The notes under the pieces are model-generated. The model was not told the origin of the DNA and did not search any database. It was given only the letters and a program-made list of their open reading frames with translations. The position numbers and the translations under genes are program-made. A stretch of 64,000 bases of DNA, from assembly GCF_900496995.4 (NCBI RefSeq), contig NC_044023.1, forward strand, positions 24,126,453 to 24,190,452, read 5' to 3'. This DNA comes from Aquila chrysaetos chrysaetos (Eukaryota; Chordata; Aves; Accipitriformes; Accipitridae). Of the stretch, positions 25,701 through 37,700 are shown in pieces. Numbering within the stretch: the stretch's first letter is position 1; each line of letters starts with the position of its first letter.

Positions 25701-28700
25701 ATATAGCTATTTGAAACTTTGATACCTTATTTAAGACTCCCAATAGCGTACAGAACAGCATGGGCTCAGAACTAGGGTAGTTCTAGTTACCAGAAGATTT
25801 GGGGGAGCAGCAGAGGGTCTGTCCATTGCTAGCACAACAGTGTCCTGCCTCGCCTTAAATTTAGGGCAATCTCATAACGTGCATGCCCCAGGCTTGGTCT
25901 TGGTGATGGCTCTGTCCCTGCTGCTGATGCCAGGATTTGCAGAGGTGACTGAGCCAAGTGCTTGACCTCGCTGCCCAAGTGAAGTGCTCCGAAGGAAGCT
26001 TTGGACACAGCCAGGGCAGTTCCCCCGTTCAGCCCAGGGTCTCCGTGGGGCTGGGGGGCTGCTTGGGACAACCAGCCCCAGGTCACCTGGCAGCAGGTGG
26101 GTTTGCCAGCTCGCTCTGCCAGGGAGGCTCGTGCCACCGAGTCCTTGGGCATCCCAGAGAAGCTTTTTCTGGCCAGTAGCTGATGCTACATGCTGCTGTT
26201 ACTTCATGAGGACAGAGTTCAGAAGTCCCTAGCTTTGGTCAGACAGGCTGCTAGGTAGCTCGCCCTTCCTGAAGGAGAGACAATTGCATGTATGCTGAGA
26301 AGGGACAGTTGGGTGCAACATGTGGTTGTGTATAATAAGACAATTATAGCAAATCTGCCCTGCTGGACCCACAATAGGAAGGGAAATGCAGCCAAAGAGG
26401 CTTTTTGTGTGTACAGAGTCTGGCTTTATTCCTGCTTTTAACTAAAACACAGCCCCTTGGATGTGTTAATATTTTGCTGTTGGGCTTGGCTGATTTTTTT
26501 TCTCCTGCAGCCTGTGTAAATACTGTTTAGCTTTAACCGATGGTGGTGTACTTTTCCAGAGCTTGCAGCCTTCCCCTTGCTGTGATACAGATACCTCTTC
26601 TGTTAGATGTAAACACTTACACCCTCCAGTTATTGGAAATCCTTAAGGAAGTTTCAGTTAGCTCCCTATTATTATGCAAGTTTAGCTCTGTTATAGTCAA
26701 CTAATGATGACAAATTAATTGCTATCCATCCACATCCCTGAACTCCTCAACAATTGTGCCAAGCAAACTGGTCCCACACATGTGGATATTGTATGACTTT
26801 TCCCTTTTTTCTTTGTTCAAGGGACTTTCTCAAAGTTAGAGTTGTTAATCTCCAAAATTCATTGCAGCTGGAGGAACCCCACCCAAAGTGTTCATGTGGT
26901 CCCTTAGCTTCACTTAAGCTCTCTTCTGCCCTAGCTATGATTTATTGGGGTAGGATATCAAATGCCGAGACTGCGTGAGGGTCTTCCAGAGGCTGCACAG
27001 AAGGGTTTGTATTGAACTTGCCATGGGCACTGGGGAGCGGTCTGACCGTGAGGAGAGGTGAAATGAGGACCTCGGCTCTGAAGCGCTGTTGTGAACTTGC
27101 AGTAACTTTTTGGAAACCAGCTTTTCCTCTCTCCTCCCTAAAAAGGAGGAGAAAACATACTTGAGGTAGTTATGTGTCTCCATCGCCGTTTTTAGTCTCC
27201 AAATAAGGTGTTGTGCAATAAGTGCTCTCAGGACCGAGACACCTCTGCAGAAGCAGGAGGGCCCCGCTTGGCCAGTCCCTTCTGGAGCTGCGGCTGTGCC
27301 AGCCGGTCCCAAAAGCCCTTTTGGAGGCTGGAGAGCAGCGGGTGACTTGTGCGGCAGTGCCGGCGAGGATTAACGCTCTCATGGGGTTACCCTTCAGCCT
27401 GTTCGTGGATCTGCTGTGATGGTACTTGTGCTCTCCGCCGGCATCGAGCACAGCAAGTTGGAGCGAGCAGAGTCCTGCCTCATGTCCCATCACTGGGTGT
27501 GAAACTAACTCCTGCAGGAGGGTGTTTGTTCTTGGAAGTTTTGTGAGTCTTCAACAGTATCTGATTAATAACCACATTGGCCAAACTTGCGAAAATTCTG
27601 GACCTTATTTCAGGCCTGAGTTCCTCTGAGGATGCGACTCCAGACTAATCTGCCAGCTGGGCTCATGACCCTACAGGCCCACTTGCCCTCAGCAGCGGTG
27701 TGGTGGCCGGTGCTGCTGCTGACCAAAGGGATGTCCTCTCCTGGCTGAAGCTGCCCAGCATTTGCTTGTGGTACGTGGTGTATGTACTGCTAATGGTGAA
27801 ACCGTACTGCTAGGACATACCTTGGCTTTTCAAGGTGTTTGTTTCCCATCAGCAGGACTACTACAGACTCTTTTTGTGATTAGACCAAGGTCCCTGTAGA
27901 TACGCAGGAGAAAAGAGAACTAAAGGTCTTCCAAGGGAATACGGGCTAAGCATCCCTGATCAGATAAGGATCTCCTTGCTTCAGTCATCGTCCTTTTGTT
28001 ACAGTGACTGACTTAGCAGCTAGAGCTGGCTCCACTTTCCTTTTTCCACCTTGTTTGTCACTTAAAGTCCTTGGTCTGTGCTGTGGTCTCATGACATGTA
28101 GCATGCTTCTGCTGAGGTCAAAACTAATTTATCAAGTCTGGCTTGATGCTGTGCCTTGTGCATAGCTGAAGAAAGATGGTATAAGGAGCAGTCTAATAAC
28201 AAAAGAAAAGGAAAAAAACTAAGCATCACCAAAAAGCAAGTGCCAGATTTGTGACTGCGTTTCCCTTATGCAGTGTCAGTAGCAAATTTTCCAGCAAAGG
28301 TGGGTGCCTCTGGCTGGGGGGACCAGGCTGCAGGCAGTGAAACAGCCCAAGGCACATGCTCGGCTGCATTAGGTATTGGTCTGCTGTTATTATGCTCAGT
28401 TTCCCTCATGTATCAAACTCATTGAAGTCCTTAAAGGAAAGCAGAATATTGCTATGGGTTCTCGTGGCACTTGGTGGGTTAATCTGTGTTACAGATGTTC
28501 AGTGGGACTTCTCAGTTCTGCGATGACCTGAGATAAACCAACCTCTCCGCAAAAGCAGCTATTAGCAGAGGATGTTAGGATGTTAGCTTTTCCTAACTGG
28601 CCTTTTGTAAGCTCTGTGAAAATTTTGTATTGCATTTAATTTCTTCTACTCACTACTCCATAAAACAGTTGGGTCTCATGGAATGAGCATCCCAGGAGCA

Positions 28701-31700
28701 ATGTGCTGCAGCCACCCCATACTTCTGTGGCTATACAAAGCAGAGATATTAAATGCACCCAAAACATCCCAAGGCACTTTTTTCCTTACTGTACAGTACA
28801 TCAGCCTGCTCATCACTGTCTGCAGGAGGATCTCAGCAGCCATCCCATTACTGACGCTTTTGGCATTGAGCTGTTTATCACTACAGATTTAGACTGGGTG
28901 TGTGGAGAGCACAAAGCCATGACAGCTAATGGGGCTCTGTGTCCGTATATATCCAGTTGTACCTAAGAGGAAAGTACTTGGGTAAATGCAACTCTAAGAA
29001 GGGAGGAGACATTTCTGAGGGCCTGTGCTTATGATAGCTGGTGTGTCTGTTGAGCACTGGCAGGTCTGAGTTCAGCCCATTTGTGGTCTAGAAGTTTGGC
29101 CTGTCTGCCTGTAGCATTAGCCTGGGCATGGCATGGTCGTTCCTAGAGGAGCCTTCACTGGAAAACACTTAAGTAAGTTTAGTCTGAAGTCTCCTCTTTG
29201 TGGATGTACTAAATCTCTGGCACTGAACTGGTGGCGAGGAGAGTGGAAAGAAGCTTCCACTTCTTGGAAGGATTTTCAAGTCACGTGGATGTGAAAACAG
29301 CGTTATCTCCATGTGTCCCCTCGCACCAAACTTCAAGTGTCAAACTAGCTTCAGTAGACCCTTTGCCAAAGGGTCATGGGCCAAGATGTGCTGGGCTGGT
29401 CAGAGGGTGATGATACACAGGAAAAAAAACCTTCTGGAGTCTCAGCTGAGCTGCAAATGGAGCAGGCTGGTAGAGCTGGACTCTGACCTGCTCATAACTG
29501 CTAACCAGGGATCTGTCTTGCCAGACCTGCCTTGGAAGCTCAGTGCTCCTTTCCAAAGGAGTCCTCAAACTCTAAACCAAGATGGAGCCATATTTGGGTT
29601 TCTTCCTTGTCATTATAGGCGCTCTATTTTCCAACCACTGAGTGAACTTACCGATGTCTAGGATGGCCCTGCCTTTGGCCAGTAAAATAGTGAACCATGG
29701 TATTACTGGCGTATTCCTGAGATTGTTCAGAAATGTTTTTGTGGGTAGAATGGCCTCAATTTCCTATCATTTCACTACCTAAGAATTTCCTCTGCACTGA
29801 CTTGCTTTTCTCTCTTTTAATAGCAAGAATGCTATAAGACAAAAAAGCCAAAACAGAAATCCTAAAATGCATTGTATATCTAGTCATGGTGAGCAGAATT
29901 TGCTTTTCTTCCAAGCAGTTTGTTGACACAGGCTTTTTTTGAAAAGCATTACAAATGTCTTCAAACTCTTTATCTTAAACTTCAGTATCTCCTTGTTTAA
30001 CACTGCTGTTCCCGAATGGGCTTGGGCATAGGTGGAGTCTAAGACGGGAGCATTTGTTTTGCATTATCTTACTGGTTTTGGGGTTTTTTTTGCAGTGTCT
30101 TATGTGTCTCTTTTTTTAAAGAAATCTCCTTTTATGCATATTTGAGGAGCCGGAGCGGAGCTGCAAGGAGAAGCTCCATATCTGGGCAGGAAGTCCTGCT
30201 GACCAGGCAGCCCACAAAGCAGGCAGCGGCGCCTGTTATGTTTGGCCCCTGCACAGGGATGGAAATGAGAGTGGCTCAAACCTCCCTCCACTTCTGAGGG
30301 AGCAAGGAATAACGCTGTCCTCCAAACAGAGACGTGGCTGCGCTTCCAGTCGTCGCGAGGAGATGCTGCCCGGAGGGGTCCGAGCTCGCAGGGGAAGGCG
30401 ATGGATAACTGCCCCGTCCCCACGCGGAGGGGGCTCGGGTCCGTTTGCTCCTGCTGCCCTGGCGAGGTCTGCCTGTGCCACTGGGATGTCCCGAGACTTC
30501 ACGGGGCCACCTGGGCTGCCCTGCGGGCAGTGGTGGGATGAGCCGCCATCCCACCTTCCCCTCCTGCTGCAGACCTACACCTCCGAGGGCAGGTAAACCT
30601 GAGCCGTCTCAGGAGCCGCGTGTTGCCTTGAAGAGCCTCTCAATTTTTGCATCGTTTCCCCCATATGTTTTCCTGTAGCTTCAGACTCTCGGCTATCTTG
30701 CACGGTGAGGAGCGGCGAGTTGTGCCACTGACACCTGCAGACAAGAGTTTCCAGGGAGATCTGGTGTTCCTGGTTGCAAAGGCACGTGCAAAGTGCACAA
30801 ATGGGAGGGCTGGTGACTAGGTCTTCTGCGCATGCCTGAAGCCGTATGTGGCCAAAGGTCGGGGCTAGGACTTGTTTAGTTTTGTCTTAAGGAAATGGAT
30901 GATCGGCTTCTGTACACCCCAAAGGCAAGGATCGCCTGTTGATGCCAACAGTTTGTTCTTCAAGTGAAACAATAATGGCAATTTAAGATGAGATCTGAGA
31001 CTTTGCTGTGTTAAATGTGATCCATTTTACTGTATTTGTTTGGACTGAGTAAATGTGTCGCTGCAGTGAGACAACAGTGGAAGTTCAAAAGCAGTTCCTG
31101 GGGTGCTGGCAGAGGTGCCGTGCCGACCCGGCGGGTGGACGGGTGCAGCCTGCCTCGCTTCAGCTGGTCCGGTAAGCCTTACAGGGACTGTCAGAAGCAG
31201 TTGTCAGACTTGTCCATCCATCCGTGAGCTGGCTGTGCGGTCCATGGTGTGGGGTACCACCCGTTTGATCCCAGCTCTGCCAGCTGGGAGGCTTCAGGAT
31301 GCTCACCCTGCCCTTGGCAATGGACAGTCATGCCCAAGCCATCGCGTGGCAGCATTTGGAGTCGGGTAGGTGTCTGGAACAGATCCAGCAGCCTGGACAC
31401 AGATCCTCCAGTTAACTGGGGTGATGGGTAGTGCCAGCCTGCTCTGGAGAGCGGGTACGAGGGTGATCTGGAGCGTACTGATTCAGCAGGTACTTCCACG
31501 GAGAAGTAAAGACTGATTAAAGAGCAGTTAACCTCAAACTTGGACCTGGGACATGAAGCAGAAGTCATATTTGGACAAGTAGAACAAATTACCAGGTTGA
31601 ACAAATTACCAGGAAAGGATCTTGTTAACACTGAAGCAATAAAGTGAAATACTGGGTTTATGTATTAATGTGGAGGTCACAGGCTGGTGGCCACCCCCAA

Positions 31701-34700
31701 ATGACTAAGAGTTCCTGCACTGACACTTGGACTGTGAAGCATCAGGTTGTCTTGTTGGGGATTTATGTACTGGTTCTTGCTAGTGACAATGCTTTTCCCT
31801 TTGCTTTCCCCCTTGTATATAATGGAACTTTTTCCAAATAAGTTTATTTAATCCAGATGTTTGTATTAAATAAACAACCATTCATAGTCCCTTGCCTATA
31901 CTCAGCTTCTGTCTGACTCATTAAGATCAGAGTTGGTTAAAAAACCCCATCAGTTAGTAGGCATCTAGCACATGGTTCCAGAACTGGCAAGATTGTAAGT
32001 GGTCTGTGCTGGACTCTTGAATGTTTTTATCTCTTCTGGAGAGCTGGCACATACCTGAAGAATCAAAAAGTCCTATTTTTCTGAATGTTAGAGGCAGGGT
32101 GGAGTGTGTGTGCATGTTAAGACCATTTTTAAGATGTATTTTTATGAATTCCCAGGGTGAGAAGTCTTTTCACTGGCTTCAAAGTACCTGGAAAAACAGC
32201 AGGTGAGAAATGAGGTGAAAACTACAGGTGAAAGCTGAGGCACAAATGAAATAGCAGTCCTGTGGGCAAAGTGAGCTGAAATGGGGCATTTTGTACCCTT
32301 TGGGCTGTCCTTGAGGATGAGCAGCCTTCTATGGGGACTTAATAGTTTTGTGGGAAAAAAAAAAAGGCGCGTAAAGGCTTGTTGTCTACCTTAAAATTGG
32401 CAAACCAGTGTGCGGCCATTCCTAGAACCATCTGTTCATACAAGCTTTGTCCTTATTAGCAACACTGGGTTTTCCAAGTAAATTAAATGTCTTTCTTAAC
32501 TCAGTGCCATCAAATAACCTTTTCCTCCTGAAAGCTGCAGAATGAGTTTGAATGTCAGAGACCTCGGGGTGCCCCAGGTCTGTGCAGGAGCTTTGAGGAG
32601 CCGGGGAGCTGGTGCTGGAGGGGACAAGGGCTGCAGAGTGGGGAGAGGAGCTGGGGCAGGAGGAGGTGTAATATTGATTTAAATAGTGTATGATCTTGTA
32701 ATGAAAGACTATCGTAATACTGAAACACACATGGACTAGATTAAGATTGCATAGAAGGGCAACACCCTTCTCGAGCAATAGAAACCTCTGCAGCAATTGT
32801 TCTTCTGATGGGCTCTAAATGTGTTCACACAAATGAATAGTCAATGCCTAGAACAAGCTTGTATTTTTGAGAGGGATTAAAGATCTTCTGCAAAAACTTG
32901 ATGAATGGGAGCAAGCACCAAAAAGGGCATGGTGGTGTGAGACTTGTACATGTTAAGCCTTAATGGAAAATGAAGAATGCGGGGTCTAAAGTGGTCAGAA
33001 AATTGCAAGACTGGCACTTTATAATGCTTCTTGAGGACTGAAAGTATTAGGTTTTTTGCGGAGGTGGATGACCACCCTGTAGTTTAATCTCTGGCTGCAC
33101 AGGGTCAGATCTGCTGACATGAGGTGAAGCTCCTGGGATGCTGCCATTGCTTCTGCTGGGGGTGCGTGTCCTGGGGGTGGGACTGTCCTTGTTTTCCGTA
33201 AGTCTGTTTTTACAGGGAACAAACATGTCTGTCAGACAGGAGTCTGAAAGTTTCTGTAAAAACAGCCAGGCTGAGAAATTCAGGGTCCCATAGAGTCACT
33301 TTTCCCTGGTGCTTCCTGCAGTACTTTGTTTTTGTCTCCCATCATACCCTCCTGCATTCTTCACATCCAAAAAGCCCTGTTTGATAAATCCATGGCACAG
33401 ACACTAAAATAGGTTTATTTTCCAATGTTCTTGGCTCCTGTTGTGGTGTTTTGCACTTGTCTGTCTCCTTTTGGGAGGTTATTAGGACTGTCTCTGTGCA
33501 GCAGTGAGCACACATGTATATAAGTGACTTTCTTCTGCTTTCAGTGAGCAGCAGAAAGTGCAGCACAACCATAGTCCTCTTTTCCCCTCCCCTGCCTTCC
33601 CTCCCCGGAGCCTTTCCTTGCCGTGTTTCCTGTTCACCGTGGAAACCACCCGTAAAGCCCAGTGCCAGAGGTGTGGAAACATGCCACATTCCCAAAATAC
33701 ACTTGAGCCCCTGTAGAAGGACCAAGGAGATCCAAGCTGTAGTAAAGCAAGGTTATAGCAATGCACCTCCCAGTCTCACTGCATGAAATTTCTGATTTGC
33801 ACAGATTCATATGCAATATATAAGCTGAATCAAAATAACCTTTTAATGAGCCCTGAGGCCTCTCTGTGCATGAGATTAAGGTGGCTGTCCAGTGTGTGTG
33901 CGTGTTCACTGTATTTGATGTGCCACCCCCCCATGCTGTTCCAGATATGCCATCTTCCCTCACTTTAAGCTGAAAACCTTCATCCCAAGCATCCTAAATA
34001 AACTTGTAGCAGGTCTGCATGGTCAGTGGTCAAATGGTGTTTGGGAGGTTTGAGGGTTCACAGGGCATAAGGCATGGCTGAAGAAATCAATGTCTGAAGG
34101 ACAAAACACAATTATTAGTACTCTAGACTCGGATAATCTTTGAGGATCAAGCCTTTCCAACTCCAGTGTCCTGTTCTTTTCCAGATGTCGGTGAGCCAGC
34201 CGCAGTCAGGAAGAGGTGTGCCGTGTTTACGCTGCAGAGGGACATGCACGGGCTTCGAGCCACATTCCTGGAGGTAACGTCTTGGCCTTGATGGGCCCTG
34301 CCCTGACACTGTCCCTTTGGTCCTGTTGATACTCAGATTCCAGTGACTTTGAGTGCAAAGAAGAACTGCAGAGCACTTAAGTGTGGTGGTGGGAGGTGCA
34401 GAGAGGACACACTGGCTGGCTGGGACAACTGCTGAGTTGAGAAGATGCTCGTGCTCCCTGCCCTCCATCCCCCTTCCCTCACTGGTCCTGCTCTTCTATT
34501 TTCTGAGTTAAAATCTCATCCACAAGTCCTTAAACCAAGCTGAGGCTCTCATGCAGTGGGGGTTTTTTCCACTTTCGCTAACGTTGCCTGCTCCCTGGGA
34601 GTTGAGACTATCTTTGCTAGGTTGGGTGCAGGTCTTGGCAGCAAGCTGTGGCTTGGGAAGAGGAGAAAGCTGGGGTGAGAGATGGCCCAGCCTGCAGAAG

Positions 34701-37700
34701 GGTCTCACCTGCCACGGAACCGTCTCCGGCACAGCCCTGCACGGCTGGTGCTGTTCAGTGGGACGTCGGGAGCGGGGCACGGTGCCGAAGCTGCTGCACG
34801 CCGTGCTCGCACAAGCCACCCGATGCCCTGCGCAGCGTGCGTGCTGGAGCACGGGTCCTCTGCCTGCCACACGCTGGCTTCCCAGCCTGCCAGATTGTTT
34901 GGAAATGAATTAGTGAAAACAAACATGTCCTTGCTTGCTTTGGAGGCAGGGAAATGCTGACCAAAAGGATAATCTGGTGGTGGTGTTAGGAGATGTGCCG
35001 AGTGCCTGGCTGTCACCCTCATCCTTGAGGGCGAGCATGGGTGCAGAGCTGGCAGAGTGAAACAAAACCGTTGGTGAGGGCTCAGTGCTGTGTCCCGCTT
35101 GGCACCACTGTGGTGGCTGTTGCTGGTGGCTGTCCTGAGCGTCCTGATGGCTGAAATGCTATGCTCAGTGCCAGAAATGTCTTGTTATTTGATACTTTAT
35201 TTTCAGTGTTTTTCCTCTTAAAAACAGTAATTTAGGTAAATAGCCACCCAGTATCAGTAGCTGGTGGGAACCGACCAGTGCTGCGTGTTTGGTTCTGGGC
35301 ATGGGCAGTGGGCTGCTGCCCTGCCCTATCTGCTTGCAAACCGAAATGGGAGAAACAAAGGGGGCTTTGAAATGGAAGGGAGCTATCCAGATGTCATTAA
35401 TTAAACAGGAATTAGTGCCCTCTGAGGTTGTCTTGCAAAACACTAGACTCTTTTCTGTGAGCCTGGAGAACTCCTGTTTGGTGTGGGCTGCACAGCTGGG
35501 TCCTGTCGCAGCGGTGCACAGGAGCCCGCAGTCTGCAGGTGTGCTGTCTGTGCTGCTGAAATGCTTCAGGAGGCTTCACGATGGTGGTCTGCAGTTGTGT
35601 CCTGCAGCCTTCAGTTCCCAGTTTCAATACCCCAGCTGACTGGAAATCTAAACTTAAAAACACTCTTTTGGTTGAATCACTTTTTTTTTTTTTTTTTTTA
35701 GTGACTCAAAGGCTGGTTTGAATCATACTTGTTTCATGATCCTGCTGAAATACTTGGGGCTGCATCAGAGTCAGTTTGTCTTTTTTGCTATTAGCATTTG
35801 ATGGAAAAGCTGGCCAGGAGAGAGTCGCCTTACAGACTCGTCTTTATGATTTGTAGCTATTATAATTAAAATGATAGACACTTAAGTAGATTTCTCTTTT
35901 AGCAGTCACTTTTTTTAATGGCATGTAAAGCTTTGTAAGAGGCAAGGCTAGCGCTTGGCTGTTGGAGACTGATGAGGGTGGGAGATTTAGTGATGCTTGA
36001 AGGGGTTTTCAAAGTTCAGAGAAAGTGGCAGCTCCCTGTGGTGGGTGGGAGGCAGCAGTCTATCAGGGCTGCTGCGGCTGCTTTCGCCTGGGGACAGCAC
36101 TTAGGAGGTCGTAGCTTTCTGCTCCGTGCTGCTGCCGATCCCTCTGGGATGAAAAGCTGGACATGAGCCAGCAATGTGCATTTCCAGCCCAGAAAGCCAA
36201 CTGTATCCTGGGCTGCATCCAAAGCAGCATGACCAGCAGGTCGAGGGAGGGGATTCTCCGCCTCTGCTCTGGTGAGACCCCACCTGCAGTGCTGTGTCCA
36301 GCTCTGGGGTCCCCAGTACAAGGAAGACATGGACCTGTTGGAGCAGGTCCAGATGGGGGACAAAAATGATCTGAGGGCTGGAACACCTCTCCTGTGAGGA
36401 GAGGCTGAGACAATTGGGGTTGTTCAGCCTGGAGAAGAGAAGGCTCTGGGGAGACCTTATAACAGCCTTCCAGTACCTAAAGGGGACCTACAGGAAAGGT
36501 GGGGAGGGACTTTTTAGTAGGACCTGTAGCAATAGGATGAGGGGTAATGGTTTTAAACTGAAAGGGGGGAGATTCAGGCTAGATACAAGGAAGAAATTTT
36601 CTATAACAAGGGTGGTGAAACACTGGAACAGGTTGCCTAGAGAGGTGGTGGTTGTGGTTTAACCCCAGCCGGCAACCAAGCCCCACGCAGCTGCTCACTC
36701 ACCTCCCTCACAGTGGGATGGGGCAGAGAATTGGAAGGGTGAAAGTGAGAAAACTCATGGGTTGAGATAAAGACAGCTTAATAGGGAAAGCAAAAGCCAT
36801 GCACGCAAGCAAAGCAAACCCAGGAATTCATTCCCCACTTCCCGCAGGCAGGTGTTCAGCCATCTCCAGGAGAGCAGGGCTCCATCATGTGTAATGGTAA
36901 CTTGGGGAAGACAAATGCCATTGCTCTGAATGTTCCCCCCCTTCCTCCTTCTTCCCCAGCTTTATCTGCTGAGCATGACATCCTATGGTCTGGAATATCC
37001 CTGGGGTCAGCTGTCCCGGCTGTGTCCCCTCCCAATTCCTTGTGCGCCCCCCAGCCTCCTTGCTGGTGGGACAGGGTGAGGAGCAGAAAAGCCCTTGACT
37101 GTGTAAGCACTGCTCAGCAGTAACGAAAACATCTGTGTTATCAACACTGTTTTCAGCACAAATCCAAAACATAGCCCCATGCCAGCTACTGTGAAGAAAA
37201 TTAACTCTACCCCAGCCAAAACCACCACAGTGGTAGATGCCCCATCCCTGGAAACATTCCAGATCAGGTTGGATGGGGCTCTGAACAACCTGGTCTAGTT
37301 GAAGATGTCCCTGCTCATGGCAGGTGGGTTGGACTAGATGACCCTTAAAGGTCCCTTCTAACCCAAACCGTTCTATGATTCTGTGAATTCTGCTGAATTC
37401 CTGTGCCCGGCTTAGGGCACAGGAGCCTTTTGTCTCATGCTGTAACCCTGGTCTGCGTTTAACCTTTGGAAGAGGCTGATGCTCCGTGGCTGAGCCATCG
37501 CATGATTGCATGCCTCCCAGGGCTCAGCTCGTATCAAAAGGATGATCTCGCTTGTCACCCACAGGAAAATCTGTAAGTCATGCAAATGCAGCCAGGAGGA
37601 TCACAGCCTGAGCTCGGATGTGGAGGATGATCGGAAAATTGGGCGCCTGCTGTCAGACTCCAAGTATGCCACGCTCACCGCCCGGGTGAAAGGAGGTGAT

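Larger units (their letters stand above)
16391..34184 (+). other. LMCD1: LMCD1 intron 1 (17.8 kb)
   Basis: Bounded by GTGGGT and TTTTCCAG. No coding exon of another gene is recognisable. Its first 330 bp are still CpG-island sequence, including a C15 run at 16731-16745. Other simple repeats are a pyrimidine tract at about 18002-18030, a tandem 16-mer at 20054-20087, a duplicated and palindromic motif at 21242-21301, an A20 tract at 22330-22349 and a duplicated 15-mer at 31582-31613. An AT-rich block at about 19190-19560 looks like a candidate conserved element. As the first and longest intron it is the likeliest site for enhancers; that is inference. Confidence 0.85.
34274..37564 (+). other. 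LMCD1: LMCD1 intron 2 (3.3 kb)
   Basis: Bounded by GTAACG and CCCACAG. It holds a T19 tract (35681-35699) and, between about 36150 and 37386, a CR1 LINE tail interrupted by a solo LTR. The remainder shows nothing recognisable. Confidence 0.93.

Noticed and set aside
36414..36662. Open frame resembling a conserved protein
   Set aside because: It is the C-terminal remnant of CR1 LINE ORF2, broken upstream by an in-frame TGA and downstream by the LTR. It is not a host gene.
36885..37511. 208-codon minus-strand frame
   Set aside because: It runs antisense through the solo LTR and CR1 tail. It is repeat-derived and has no coding support.
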